DNA of 64,000 nt from NCBI RefSeq assembly GCF_900142515.1, contig NZ_FRBC01000009.1, forward strand, positions 34,296 through 98,295. The letters are read 5' to 3'. The position numbers were made by a program, and so were the translations under genes. The notes below the pieces were generated by a model. It made no database searches. It was given only the letters and a program-made list of their open reading frames with translations, and was not told the origin of the DNA. The stretch comes from Pseudoselenomonas ruminantium. GTDB lineage: Bacteria; Bacillota; Negativicutes; Selenomonadales; Selenomonadaceae. This document shows, piece by piece, positions 1 to 8,264 of this stretch; position 1 is the stretch's first letter; each line of letters opens with the position of its first letter.

Positions 1-200
1 TGGGCCTGCAGCCTACGCGTAATTCCTCGTCGGCAGGTTTTGCCATCAGTGTGATCATCATCTTCATTTACTATGCGCTGATGACTATGGGGAATGCCCT
101 GGCTCGCAGCGGTGCACTGGCTCCGCTGCTGGCTGTCTGGATCCCCAATATCGTTGGTCTTATCGCCGGGGCTTATTTCGTAAGGCGTGCTTCCCGGTAA
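1..200 (+). CDS. LptF/LptG-family permease, C-terminal end (partial)
   Basis: The reading frame is open from the window edge (frame beginning at base 3) to a TAA at 198-200, giving about 65 residues. It shows two hydrophobic helices separated by a short loop and ends in a basic tail (FVRRASR). The pattern GLQPTRNSSSAGFAISVIII followed by a second helix with VWIPNIVGL is typical of the last two membrane helices of LptF/LptG (YjgP/YjgQ), the permeases that extract lipopolysaccharide from the inner membrane for transport to the outer membrane. LptF and LptG cannot be told apart from this fragment. An LPS exporter agrees with the OmpM porin and heptosyltransferase found later in the window. Confidence 0.8.
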   Translation, partial: GLQPTRNSSSAGFAISVIIIFIYYALMTMGNALARSGALAPLLAVWIPNIVGLIAGAYFVRRASR

Positions 201-235
201 TGTTTTCTAGTTTTTGAAAGAAAGGCGGATGCAGG

Positions 236-1474
236 ATGGATGGAATCCTCTTGATCGTCGTGCTGGTGATTGCCGGTGGGGCAATTGCTTTTATCGGTGA
301 CCGCCTGGGTACGAAAATCGGCAAGAAACGCTTGTCGATTTTTGGTTTGCGGCCCCGGCATACTTCCATTGTGATTACGATTTTTACTGGTGTGGTGATC
401 ACCGCCCTGACCTTCGGGGTCATGGCGGCGGCATCCCAAAACGTGCGCACGGCGTTGTTTGGCATGGAGCAGCTCAACAGAGCCATGCGGGAGACCAAGG
501 AAAGCCTGCAGAGTACAGAAGAGGCACTGCTGATGGCCAAGAATGAGCAGGCGAAAACGGATGCCGATCTGCAGCAGTCCCAAGAAGACATCAAGAAGCT
601 CAATCAGCAGCAACAGGAACTGCTGGAGGAGTCAGCCCGCTTGCAGGCCGGCAATGAAGCACTGCAGGCTGGCAACGCAGCCCTGATGGCGGATAACAAC
701 CAGCTGGCCGCCCAGAATGCGGAGCTGAATGACCGCAATACCGAATTGGGCAGCCGCAATACGGAACTCACGGCGAAAAATGAAGGCCTGGCGGCCGATA
801 ATAAGGTTCTCGAGGAGCGCACCAATATGTTGCGTGATGGTCTCATCACCATGCGGGAAGGCGACATTGCCTTCCGGGCCGGAGAAATCATTGCCAGCGG
901 CGTGATCCGCGGCAATCGTCCGGCAGCGGAAGTGGAGGCCGATATTGAGTCCCTGGCGGCTTTGGCCAACCGCAATGTATCGGCCCGTTTCGGCAGTGAC
1001 CGTTCGGATCAGGAAATCTGGATCTACCGGCCGGAGCATGATGCTGCTGTGGAGAGCATCGCCAAAAGTCCGCAGGACATGGTGGTACGGATCGTGGCTG
1101 CTGGCAACCTGGTGCGGGGCGAGGACGTACGCACCAATCTGGAACTGTATCCCAACAGCGTGATCTTTGAGGATCAGGAGTTCATCATCGCCCGTCCTTA
1201 TGACATCCTGACCGGTGACGGCAGTGAGGCTGAGCAGACCGTGATGAACTTCCTGAAGGACGTCAACTTCGCCGCTACGGCCAAGGGAATCCTGCCTGAC
1301 CCGCTCCGCGGCACGGTGGGCGTGATGGATGGTTCCCAGTTCTATGATGTCGTAGCCAGATTGAAGGGGCAGCGTGGCCCGGTCATCCTCTCGGCCTATG
1401 CCAATGGCAATACCGATGCTTCCGGCCCCCTGCGCCTGAAGATAAAAGTAGAACGAAGTACCAATGTGCAATAA
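236..1474 (+). CDS. DUF3084 family membrane-anchored coiled-coil protein
   Basis: This 412-residue protein starts 35 bases after the permease stop with an AAGGCGG-type ribosome site. It has two N-terminal membrane helices (about residues 4-20 and 43-66). A long coiled coil rich in E, Q, N and L follows (about 75-200) with near-repeated units such as ELNDRN, ELGSRN and ELTAKN, and then a globular C-terminal half. The pattern matches DUF3084, known from cyanobacteria and Negativicutes, whose function is unknown. Its position between an LPS permease gene and a RuvC-like nuclease gene suggests an envelope role, but that is inference. It probably belongs to one transcript with its neighbours. Confidence 0.8.
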   Translation: MDGILLIVVLVIAGGAIAFIGDRLGTKIGKKRLSIFGLRPRHTSIVITIFTGVVITALTFGVMAAASQNVRTALFGMEQLNRAMRETKESLQSTEEALLMAKNEQAKTDADLQQSQEDIKKLNQQQQELLEESARLQAGNEALQAGNAALMADNNQLAAQNAELNDRNTELGSRNTELTAKNEGLAADNKVLEERTNMLRDGLITMREGDIAFRAGEIIASGVIRGNRPAAEVEADIESLAALANRNVSARFGSDRSDQEIWIYRPEHDAAVESIAKSPQDMVVRIVAAGNLVRGEDVRTNLELYPNSVIFEDQEFIIARPYDILTGDGSEAEQTVMNFLKDVNFAATAKGILPDPLRGTVGVMDGSQFYDVVARLKGQRGPVILSAYANGNTDASGPLRLKIKVERSTNVQ

Positions 1475-1508
1475 GGCCATCCCTTCCCGGGAAGGCCAGG
1501 GAGTGAAG

Positions 1509-1919
1509 ATGAACATTGCAGCCTTGGATCCGGGCAGGGATAAATGCGGCTTCGCTGTGCTCAGTGAAGCCGGCACGATTCTCTGCCAGCGGGTCATTGA
1601 AACCAATAACTTGATTCACGAAATCGATGCGGCTAAAGCTGATTACGGCTTTAGCCGTCTCATTATGGGCAATGGCACGACCAGCAAGATTGCCCAGCAA
1701 AGACTGGCCTCCGTAGCCGGTCTGGAAATCCTGGTCCGGGATGAATACCGCACGACGGAAATGGCCCGGGGCGAGTATTGGAAAGCCCATCCGCCGACGG
1801 GCTGGAGAAGGCTCCTGCCTGTGACGATGCAGGTGCCGCCCGTGCCCGTCGACGATTTCGTAGCGGTGATTCTCGCCCGGCGATTTTTAGAGGAACAACA
1901 GGAGCGCAAAGGAGAGTAA
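1509..1919 (+). CDS. RuvC/YqgF-like RNase H-fold protein
   Basis: The 136-residue frame is taken from the ATG at 1509, which has AGGGAG 5-10 bases upstream. An earlier in-frame ATG at 1464 would add 15 poorly conserved residues and overlap the DUF3084 gene. The protein opens with IAALDPGRDKCGFAVL, the first strand and acidic residue of the RNase H-like nuclease fold, and ends with PVDDFVAVILARRFLE, the position of a final catalytic Asp. It resembles the YqgF/RuvX type (16S rRNA maturation or resolvase-like nucleases), but is divergent and could be a separate paralogue. It is tightly packed between DUF3084 and the deaminase gene, so it is probably co-transcribed. Confidence 0.65.
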   Translation: MNIAALDPGRDKCGFAVLSEAGTILCQRVIETNNLIHEIDAAKADYGFSRLIMGNGTTSKIAQQRLASVAGLEILVRDEYRTTEMARGEYWKAHPPTGWRRLLPVTMQVPPVPVDDFVAVILARRFLEEQQERKGE

Positions 1920-1922
1920 TTT

Positions 1923-2393
1923 ATGGAGCAGAACAAGAAAACGCAGCAGCGTCCCGAATGGACGGAGTATTTCCTGGATATTGCCAGAGCCGTAGGCCGC
2001 CGGGCAACCTGTCTGCGCCGCCGCTACGGAGCAATCATCGTCAAGGACCATATCATCATCAGTACGGGCTACAACGGTGCCCCCAGAGGCGAGGCCAACT
2101 GCATCGACACGGGCATCTGCGAGCGTGAGCGGCTCCATGTGCCCAAGGGACAGAATTACGAGCTTTGCGTGGCTGTCCATGCCGAGCAGAACGCCATCAT
2201 CAACGCTGACCCCGCGGTCATGGAGGGCGCGACCATCTATATCGTGGGCATCAATGCTGACGGCACGCTGGCTTCCGGCAAGCCCTGCCTGCTGTGCCGC
2301 CGCATGCTGCGCAATGCGAAACTGGCGCAGGTGGTCTACTACGAAACCGATGGCAGCATCGTGACCTGCCGCCCGGATGAAATCCGCGATTGA
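1923..2393 (+). CDS. comEB: dCMP/cytidine deaminase family (ComEB type)
   Basis: This is a 156-residue zinc-dependent deaminase. The catalytic signature is VHAEQNAI (His86, Glu88) with the zinc cysteines PCLLC at 122 and 125. The insert ANCIDTGICERERLHVP between them is the additional cysteine-rich segment of deoxycytidylate deaminases, which make dUMP for thymidylate synthesis. The start lies three bases after the preceding stop, and the end of that gene (AGGAGCGCAAAGGAG) supplies the ribosome site, so the genes are translationally coupled. In Firmicutes this family is often called ComEB although its role in competence is unclear. The 142 bases that follow hold a good promoter for the next gene. 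Confidence 0.85.
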   Translation: MEQNKKTQQRPEWTEYFLDIARAVGRRATCLRRRYGAIIVKDHIIISTGYNGAPRGEANCIDTGICERERLHVPKGQNYELCVAVHAEQNAIINADPAVMEGATIYIVGINADGTLASGKPCLLCRRMLRNAKLAQVVYYETDGSIVTCRPDEIRD

Positions 2394-2459
2394 GCGCCCG
2401 ACATTCACTTTTCAGGGGCCGTTTCAGGCAAATAAACGCGGGCTTTCAGCTTATTTTCA

Positions 2460-2488
2460 TTGACACTAAAGGTTCACTGCGCTAAAAT
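2460..2488 (+). promoter_or_regulatory. Sigma-70-type promoter for the WecA-like gene
   Basis: The elements are TTGACA at 2460-2465, a 17-base spacer, and TAAAAT at 2483-2488. This is a consensus -35 and a near-consensus -10, 47 bases before the chosen start of the glycosyl-phosphate transferase gene. Confidence 0.7.
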
Positions 2489-2535
2489 AGGCTTGTTATG
2501 AAATTACGATTTTGAGAAAAAGAGGTGCGACTTGT

Positions 2536-3588
2536 ATGCCGGAGTATATGTTGGCGTTCGTCATTGCCGCTGGTGTGGCCTTGGCTATCACGCCTGGTGT
2601 GATTTTCCTGGCGGCCAAGACGGGAGCCATGGATGCTCCTGATGCGAGAAAAGTACATAAAAGACCGATTCCCCGTATTGGCGGTCTCGGAATTTATGCG
2701 GCCTTTATGGTGGCAATCTTAGGGATCATGCAGTTCGTCGAAGTGGAACCGGAGGTCCTTTTTGAAGTGACGGGCCTGCTGTTGGGCGGTTCGCTTATCG
2801 TGCTGGTGGGCATCATTGACGATTACAAGAACCTGCCGGCCAAGGTGAAACTGGTGGGGCAGATCATAGCGGCTGCCGTGCTGGTCATTGCCTTTGATGT
2901 GCGGATCGACTTCATCACCGATCCGTTTGGTGACTTCATCTATACGGAATGGCTGGCCATTCCCGTGACGATCTTCTGGATTGTGGGGATCACCAATACG
3001 GTGAACCTTATCGACGGCCTGGATGGCCTGGCCGCAGGTGTTTCTACGATTGCAGCTACGACCATCTTCCTGGTGGCCCTGCAGCAGAACATCCTGCTGG
3101 TAGCTGTGCTCACCGCTGCGCTGGCCGGTGCCGCCTTTGGCTTCCTGTATTACAATTTCAATCCGGCCCGTATCTTCATGGGTGACTCCGGAAGTCTCTT
3201 CCTGGGGTATATGCTGGCCGGTATCTCGGTGATCGGTGCCGTGAAATGTGCCGCTACCATCGCCCTGATCGTGCCGATCCTGGCTTTGGGCCTGCCGATC
3301 CTCGACACGACATTTGCCATCGTACGCCGTTATCGCGGTGGCGTGCCCATCTTCAAGCCGGATAAAGGTCATCTGCATCATCGGCTGATGGATTTGGGAT
3401 TCAGCCAGCGGCAGGCTGTCCTGTTGATGTATGTGATCAGTGCACTGCTCGGACTCAGTGCCGTGGCTCTGACGGAAGTCAGCTATCAGTTTGCCATTGT
3501 CATCGTGTGCATGGTCGTGGCGCTGGTGCTCTTCGGAGCCAAGAAGATTGGCATCTTCCGCATGAATGATTCGGCACAGCAACATTAA
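2536..3588 (+). CDS. wecA: Undecaprenyl-phosphate GlcNAc-1-phosphate transferase (WecA/TagO type)
   Basis: The 350-residue polytopic membrane protein belongs to the MraY/WecA/TagO family, which joins a sugar-1-phosphate to undecaprenyl phosphate as the first step of surface polysaccharide synthesis. Family motifs are visible: DARKVHKRPIPRIGG near the N-terminus, the acidic pair IIDDYKN, NLIDGLDGLA, FNPARIFMGDSGS and HLHHRLMDLG. About ten hydrophobic helices are present. An in-frame TTG lies upstream at 2512, but the ATG at 2536 has AGAGGTG eight bases before it and is preferred. The next gene makes UDP-ManNAc from UDP-GlcNAc, which fits a glycan pathway. Confidence 0.88.
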   Translation: MPEYMLAFVIAAGVALAITPGVIFLAAKTGAMDAPDARKVHKRPIPRIGGLGIYAAFMVAILGIMQFVEVEPEVLFEVTGLLLGGSLIVLVGIIDDYKNLPAKVKLVGQIIAAAVLVIAFDVRIDFITDPFGDFIYTEWLAIPVTIFWIVGITNTVNLIDGLDGLAAGVSTIAATTIFLVALQQNILLVAVLTAALAGAAFGFLYYNFNPARIFMGDSGSLFLGYMLAGISVIGAVKCAATIALIVPILALGLPILDTTFAIVRRYRGGVPIFKPDKGHLHHRLMDLGFSQRQAVLLMYVISALLGLSAVALTEVSYQFAIVIVCMVVALVLFGAKKIGIFRMNDSAQQH

Positions 3589-3606
3589 ATAAATCAGCAA
3601 TGAGTT

Positions 3607-3710
3607 GCCTTCCCCTTGGGGGAAGGGGGACCGCAAGGCGGTGGAAGGGAAAACTGCAAACAGGATTCCTTCATCAGCCTGCGGCTGCCGCCTTCCCCGG
3701 AGGGGAAGGT
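3607..3710. repeat. Short palindromic intergenic repeat, copy 1 (MITE-like)
   Basis: This stretch of about 104 bases is bounded by inverted ends (GCCTTCCCC and GGGGAAGGT). Inside it holds a hairpin (CTTCCCC/GGGGAAG), the block GGGGGACCGC with GCGGTGG, and later GCCTGCGGCTGCC. The same blocks in the same order and orientation occur at 17732-17837. It ends 22 bases before the wecB start and is probably transcribed as part of that leader. It contains no gene. Confidence 0.7.
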
Positions 3711-3732
3711 TTATATAGAGAGGGGACTATTA

Positions 3733-4899
3733 ATGGAACAAAAGAAAATCAAGGTTATGACGGTGTTTGGTACTCGTCCTGAGGCCATCAAGATGGCACC
3801 AATCGTGCTGGAGCTGCAGAAGCATCCGGATAAGATCACGCCGGTGGTAGCTGTGACTGCCCAGCACCGCGAGATGCTGGATCAGGTGCTGGGACTCTTT
3901 GAGATCACCCCGGATCATGATCTTGACATCATGGCGCAGGGACAGACCCTCTTTGATATCACATCCAAGGCCATGATGGGGCTGGACAAAGTGCTGGCTG
4001 AGGAAAAGCCTGATATCGTGCTGGTACATGGCGATACGACGACCACCTTTGCCGGTGCTTTGGCGGCTTACTACCATCAGACCACGGTCGGCCATGTGGA
4101 AGCAGGCCTCAGGACCCATGATAAATACAGCCCCTTCCCGGAGGAAATGAACCGCAAGCTGACCGGCTGCATCGCTGACCTGAATTTTGCGCCCACGGAG
4201 ACCTCTGAGCGCAATCTGCTGGCTGAAAACGTCAAGCCGGAAAGCATCTTTGTTACGGGTAACACCGTTATCGACGCCCTGCATCATACGGTAAAGGATG
4301 ATTTTGCGTTCGAGGATGAACTGCTGCAGAACATCGATTTCAAAAACAAGCGCATCATTCTCGTGACCACGCATCGCCGGGAAAACCTCGGTGAGCCCAT
4401 GCGCCATGTCTACAAGGCCCTGCGCCAGCTCACCGAAGAATTTGAGGATGTGGAAGTGGTATTCCCCGTACACAAGAACCCGAAGGTCCGCGAAGTCGTG
4501 CGCGAGGAGCTCGGCGGCCTTTCCAAGGTCCATCTGATCGATCCGCTGGATTATGAGCCGTTTGCCAACCTCATGCACAAAGCGCATCTGATCCTCACCG
4601 ATTCCGGCGGAGTGCAGGAAGAAGCACCGGCACTCGGCAAGCCGGTACTCGTGCTGCGCGATACCACGGAGCGTCCTGAAGCAGTAGCCGCTGGTACGGT
4701 GAAATTGATCGGTACGGATCGAGATGTCGTATACAACGAGGCCAAGAAACTGCTGACCGATGACAAGGCTTATAGCTGCATGGCGGAATCCGTCAACCCC
4801 TATGGTGATGGCAAGGCTTCGCAGCGCATCATCCAGGCGATCCTCTATCATTACGGGCTGGCTGAGGAGCGTCCGGACGTTTTTGACGGCAGCAGATGA
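3733..4899 (+). CDS. wecB: UDP-N-acetylglucosamine 2-epimerase (non-hydrolysing)
   Basis: This 388-residue protein converts UDP-GlcNAc to UDP-ManNAc for surface glycans. It has the expected length and motifs: MTVFGTRPEAIKMAP at the start, VLVHGDTTTTFAGALAAYY, VEAGLRTHDKYSPFPEEMNR, TTHRRENLG and LTDSGGVQEEAPALGKPVLVLR. The longer frame from 3616 runs through the palindromic repeat. The ATG at 3733 begins the conserved region, with an AGGGG site about nine bases before it, and is preferred. It overlaps the next gene by four bases (ATGA). With the upstream WecA-like gene it forms a small polysaccharide-precursor cluster. Confidence 0.93.
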   Translation: MEQKKIKVMTVFGTRPEAIKMAPIVLELQKHPDKITPVVAVTAQHREMLDQVLGLFEITPDHDLDIMAQGQTLFDITSKAMMGLDKVLAEEKPDIVLVHGDTTTTFAGALAAYYHQTTVGHVEAGLRTHDKYSPFPEEMNRKLTGCIADLNFAPTETSERNLLAENVKPESIFVTGNTVIDALHHTVKDDFAFEDELLQNIDFKNKRIILVTTHRRENLGEPMRHVYKALRQLTEEFEDVEVVFPVHKNPKVREVVREELGGLSKVHLIDPLDYEPFANLMHKAHLILTDSGGVQEEAPALGKPVLVLRDTTERPEAVAAGTVKLIGTDRDVVYNEAKKLLTDDKAYSCMAESVNPYGDGKASQRIIQAILYHYGLAEERPDVFDGSR

Positions 4900-5126
4900 G
4901 CAGGCAGGAAGAAAGCGCTCTGAAACAGGCGCTCAGGGCGTTTTCCATTTTAGGCGGGGTTGGCATTTACCTGGTGGTATTCGTCGCGATCTGCGGCTTT
5001 TTAGGCGCATGGATCGGCGATCATCTGGAGATCGGCAATGCCGGCAGGATCATTGGCATCATTGCAGGTTTTCCAGCCGCCTTTTATACGCTTTACCGGC
5101 AGTTGAAGAATAACGGATTGCTATAG
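4896..5126 (+). CDS. AtpZ/AtpI-like small membrane protein
   Basis: This 76-residue protein has two hydrophobic helices (about 17-40 and 46-67) and a short polar tail. The pattern GGVGIYLVVFVAICGFLGAWIGD and GRIIGIIAGFPAAFYTLYR fits the AtpZ/AtpI family, accessory proteins of the F1Fo ATP synthase thought to help ion uptake or c-ring assembly. Its start overlaps the wecB stop (ATGA), so translation is coupled. In Firmicutes such a gene usually precedes atpB, but here a terminator follows at once and no ATP synthase gene is in the window. The family call rests on topology and weak motif similarity. Confidence 0.6.
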   Translation: MSRQEESALKQALRAFSILGGVGIYLVVFVAICGFLGAWIGDHLEIGNAGRIIGIIAGFPAAFYTLYRQLKNNGLL

Positions 5127-5158
5127 AAAAAAGCTGAGCGCATGGCTCAGCTTTTTTC
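5127..5158. terminator. Bidirectional intrinsic terminator
   Basis: AAAAAAGCTGAGC, a four-base loop, then GCTCAGCTTTTTT. The perfect stem is flanked by A and T tracts, so it can end transcription from the wecB-atpZ side and from the facing gene at 5166-5477. Confidence 0.9.
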
Positions 5159-5165
5159 TATAGGG

Positions 5166-5477
5166 CTATTCATTTACCTCAACGTCATTTTTCCGGCATT
5201 CGTTGAAGAAGAATACGGCATTGGTGTCTTTGGGATTTTCGGACCAGAATTTGATGAGCTTCACAGCCATCTGGTACTTTTCCTGCATGAAGGGCAGGAG
5301 ATTCTCGGCGGTGACGGGGCCGCCGACGGTCATGAATACATCGATATTATGGCCCAGCGTATCCAGCATCTCCTCGGTGCATTCATTGTCAGCCAGCGCC
5401 TGGGCAAAGCGCACGCCCTGTTCCACATCGTCAGCGTAACCTCGCTTCAGGAGCCAAACGGCAATCAGTTTATCCAT
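5166..5477 (-). CDS. Small acidic protein of unknown function
   Basis: This 103-residue protein is not recognised. It is acidic and probably helical, with no signal peptide or membrane helix. It opens MDKLIAVWLLKRGYADDVEQ and contains a TVGGPVTAENLLPF segment. The start is well supported: CGAGGAGGGAATTCC directly precedes the ATG on the minus strand. It lies alone, convergent with the wecB-atpZ unit across a shared terminator and divergent from the acetyltransferase gene. A plus-strand frame of similar length over the same bases has no ribosome site and looks like a shadow. Confidence 0.6.
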   Translation of the reverse strand: MDKLIAVWLLKRGYADDVEQGVRFAQALADNECTEEMLDTLGHNIDVFMTVGGPVTAENLLPFMQEKYQMAVKLIKFWSENPKDTNAVFFFNECRKNDVEVNE

Positions 5478-5629
5478 GGAATTCCCTCCTCGTAATCGCT
5501 GTGTGCTACATTTATTCGCTATGGCAGAGAAATATTCCTGCTTGTGGGCGAAGAAATAAAATTTGCTTTTCTTTACATGGAGACGGATTAAGTGATAAAA
5601 TTACTTCATATTCAAAGGATGGTGGCAAT

Positions 5630-6166
5630 ATGGCAGAAATTTTGATTGCCGGTCCGCGGTTGAGGCTGCGGCGGGCAGAGGCAGCAGATATTGACTATAT
5701 CATTGACCTGGAATACGCAGAGGACAACCTTCCCTTCATCGTACCCTTTGACCGGGATTTCCATGAGCGGGTCATAACGGAAGGCGAAGCTTCCTTGGAT
5801 GTGATCGTGGAGGAAATCAGCACCGGGGAAAGGGTCGGATATTTTTTGGTAGCAGGGCTCAAGACCGATGCCAAAGAGATGGAATGGACGCATGTGATCA
5901 TTGGCCGGAAGGGCCAGGGATATGGACATGAGGCCATGAAGCTCATCAAGAAGTGGTGCTTTGCGGTGAAGAAATTCCATCGGGCCTGGCTGGATTGCAA
6001 GGATTACAACGAGCGGGCGTTGCATCTCTATGAAGCGGAAGGCATGGTGCGGGAAGGCCTTATCCGGGAGACCATCCTCACCAACGGCCGTTATGAGAAT
6101 CTGGTGATACTGGGGATCCTGGACAGGGAATACGCGGCGCGGCAAGAGGCCGGGCTGGAATTATAG
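5630..6166 (+). CDS. GNAT-family N-acetyltransferase (RimJ/RimL-like)
   Basis: The 178-residue protein fits the GNAT fold. It starts with RLRLRRAEAADIDYIIDLE and has the acetyl-CoA loop region IIGRKGQGYGHEAMKLI, followed by RAWLDCKDYNERALHLYEAEG and a late strand VREGLIRETILTNGRYENLV. This arrangement is usual for RimJ/RimL-type enzymes, which acetylate protein N-termini or small molecules, and the substrate cannot be told. The ATG at 5630 has AAGGATGGTGG before it. An upstream extension of the frame to 5501 is not conserved in character. The gene is followed 22 bases later by the DUF815 ATPase gene. Confidence 0.8.
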   Translation: MAEILIAGPRLRLRRAEAADIDYIIDLEYAEDNLPFIVPFDRDFHERVITEGEASLDVIVEEISTGERVGYFLVAGLKTDAKEMEWTHVIIGRKGQGYGHEAMKLIKKWCFAVKKFHRAWLDCKDYNERALHLYEAEGMVREGLIRETILTNGRYENLVILGILDREYAARQEAGLEL

Positions 6167-6188
6167 GCAATGAGAACGGGGGATTTTT

Positions 6189-7499
6189 ATGTACGATCTG
6201 ACAGCGGGATTGGTTATCTATCGTAATTTTCCGAAAGACTCGATTCTGTGGCGGATGGCAGAGATCTGTCAGCGCTTTCAGGCAGAGGCTTATGAAACAG
6301 CAGAATTGCGGGGCGCGATACTCACCGAGGTGAACCGCCTGCTGGATGTGGCGACGCGCTATGGCTTCGACGGCAATCTGTGGCATGGATATCTGGCTTT
6401 TTTGCTGGCGAATACCGAAGCGCCGTTCACGCTGGTCTGTGAGAAGCGAGGCGCCGTGAATGGCAGTGTTCAGGTCTTTGCAGAAAATGATCTGGCCATC
6501 TTCAAATATCTTTGGGATTATGATTTTACGGAGATGGAAAGCTCGCTGGGGCTGAATTGCTTTAGCGTCATCACGCATTATCAGGCGGTGGCAAAGCCGG
6601 CACAGATCTATAATAAAAGCGTCAGCGATAAGGTGCGGGAGCTGGCTGCGGCCATTGATGGCGCCCCTGATGCGGCGGCCATGTATCAGGTGGTGACCGA
6701 TTTTTATGCGAAATACGGCGTAGGCGTGCTGGGGCTCAACAAAGCCTTTCGCGTATCGCCGGAAATCGAGGTGACAGGCCAGCTTTTGGAGCCCATCACC
6801 ACCACCGGTGATATCTGTTTGGCGGATATCGTGGGCTATGAGAGCCAGAAGCAGCGGCTGGCAGCCAATACCCAGGCGTTCGTGGAGGGGCGCAAGGCGA
6901 ACAACGTGCTGCTCTATGGAGATGCCGGTACAGGAAAATCTACCAGCATCAAGGCAATCCTCAACGAATATTATGACCAGGGCCTGCGCATGATCGAGGT
7001 CTATAAGCATGAGTTCAAGTACCTGCAGCGGATCATCGCCCAGATCAAGAACCGCAATTACAAATTCATCATTTACATGGACGATCTGTCCTTTGAGGAA
7101 TTCGAAATCGAGTATAAGTATCTCAAAGCGGTCATTGAAGGCGGCCTGGAGGTGAAGCCGGACAATATCCTGATCTATGCCACGAGCAACCGGCGGCACC
7201 TCATCCGGGAGCGTGTGGATGACCGGCCTGACTTTATCGACCCGGACCTGCATCAGAATGATACGGTGCAGGAAAAGCTTTCGCTGGCGGACCGTTTCGG
7301 TCTGTCCATTGGCTACTTCAAGCCCAATCAGAAGGAATATTTCAAGATCGTGGAAGAACTGGCTGCCCGTCATCCGGAGATCACGTTGTCTGCAGAGGAA
7401 CTGCGGGCGGGCGCGGTCAAGTGGGAGATGAGCCACTCGGGGTTATCCGGACGGACGGCGCAGCAGTATATCAATTCCCTGTTGAGTACATGTGTATAG
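6189..7499 (+). CDS. DUF815-family AAA-type ATPase
   Basis: This 436-residue protein has a helical N-terminal half of unknown role and a C-terminal P-loop ATPase domain. Walker A is GDAGTGKS at residues 244-251 (in the context [15 protein letters not shown]). Walker B is [14 protein letters not shown], and a sensor-like strand is [16 protein letters not shown]. The motifs and length match DUF815, ATPases of unknown function in Firmicutes and Proteobacteria. The next gene follows nine bases later and the one after that overlaps, so 6189-9598 is probably one transcript together with the acetyltransferase gene. Confidence 0.88.
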   Translation: MYDLTAGLVIYRNFPKDSILWRMAEICQRFQAEAYETAELRGAILTEVNRLLDVATRYGFDGNLWHGYLAFLLANTEAPFTLVCEKRGAVNGSVQVFAENDLAIFKYLWDYDFTEMESSLGLNCFSVITHYQAVAKPAQIYNKSVSDKVRELAAAIDGAPDAAAMYQVVTDFYAKYGVGVLGLNKAFRVSPEIEVTGQLLEPITTTGDICLADIVGYESQKQRLAANTQAFVEGRKANNVLLYGDAGTGKSTSIKAILNEYYDQGLRMIEVYKHEFKYLQRIIAQIKNRNYKFIIYMDDLSFEEFEIEYKYLKAVIEGGLEVKPDNILIYATSNRRHLIRERVDDRPDFIDPDLHQNDTVQEKLSLADRFGLSIGYFKPNQKEYFKIVEELAARHPEITLSAEELRAGAVKWEMSHSGLSGRTAQQYINSLLSTCV

Positions 7500-7508
7500 G
7501 TGTGATCT

Positions 7509-8264
7509 ATGGTTTATTTGTTGAAATTCGGTGCCAGCTGGATACTGCCGCCGGGAATCTTTTTCCTGGCGTTGTGGTATGTGGCCTGGCGGTTGTATAA
7601 GAAACGGGAAAAGGGGCTGGCTGGCATGCTTGCTGCTTTGGTGTTTGTATTCTATCTGCTGTGTACGAGTCTGGTGTCCGAGCGGGTCATGGGGGCTTTG
7701 GAGGCCACCTATACGCCGCCGGAGAATCCCCAGGGGGATGTGATCATCATGCTGGGAGGCGGTGCCTTCCCGGATACGCCGGATGTGAGCGGGCAGGGCA
7801 CATTGTGCTCCAGCCCGGCGAACCGCCTGCTGACGGCGGCACGCTTGCAGCGTAAGCTGGATCTGCCCATCATCCTTTCCGGGGGACAGGTCTACAGCGA
7901 TTCCGGCCCAGAGGCGGTGATTGCCAAGCGCATCCTGATGGATCTGGGCGTGCCGGAGGAGAAGATTTTCGTGGAGGGCCGCAGCATCAATACCACACAG
8001 AATGCGCGCTTCTCAAAAGAGATCATGCAGGAGCAGGGGTTCACAAAGCCGATCCTGGTGACCTCGGCTTTCCATATGCGCCGCTCGGTGCTGAACTTCG
8101 AGAAATGCGGTGTAGAGGTTACGGCTTATCCTGCCGATTACCGGGTGAATACCCGCCATGATTTCCATTACAATAAGTTAAAGCCCAGCACCAGTGCTTT
8201 GGAGGATAATGTATTGGTGATGCAGGAAGTCCTGCGGGCTTTGGTTACGAGGTATCTTGAATGA
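7509..8264 (+). CDS. YdcF/ElyC-like (DUF218) membrane protein
   Basis: This 251-residue protein has two N-terminal membrane helices (about 9-27 and 37-55) and a DUF218 domain. Motifs visible are GDVIIMLGGGAF, NRLLTAARL, PIILSGGQ, EEKIFVEGRSINTTQNA and ILVTSAFHMRRSVLNFEK. ElyC and SanA of this family affect envelope integrity in enterobacteria, while YdcF binds nucleotide cofactors, so the role here is uncertain. It overlaps the MATE gene by four bases (ATGA), indicating coupled translation. Confidence 0.85.
   Translation: MVYLLKFGASWILPPGIFFLALWYVAWRLYKKREKGLAGMLAALVFVFYLLCTSLVSERVMGALEATYTPPENPQGDVIIMLGGGAFPDTPDVSGQGTLCSSPANRLLTAARLQRKLDLPIILSGGQVYSDSGPEAVIAKRILMDLGVPEEKIFVEGRSINTTQNARFSKEIMQEQGFTKPILVTSAFHMRRSVLNFEKCGVEVTAYPADYRVNTRHDFHYNKLKPSTSALEDNVLVMQEVLRALVTRYLE

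Noticed and set aside
3600..3732. Extension of wecB upstream to 3616
   Set aside because: The added residues are a translation of the palindromic repeat; the conserved start MTVFGTRPE lies after ATG 3733.
5142..5495. 117-codon plus-strand frame opposite the small gene at 5166-5477
   Set aside because: The minus-strand frame has a near-perfect ribosome site and a balanced composition, while this one begins inside the terminator.
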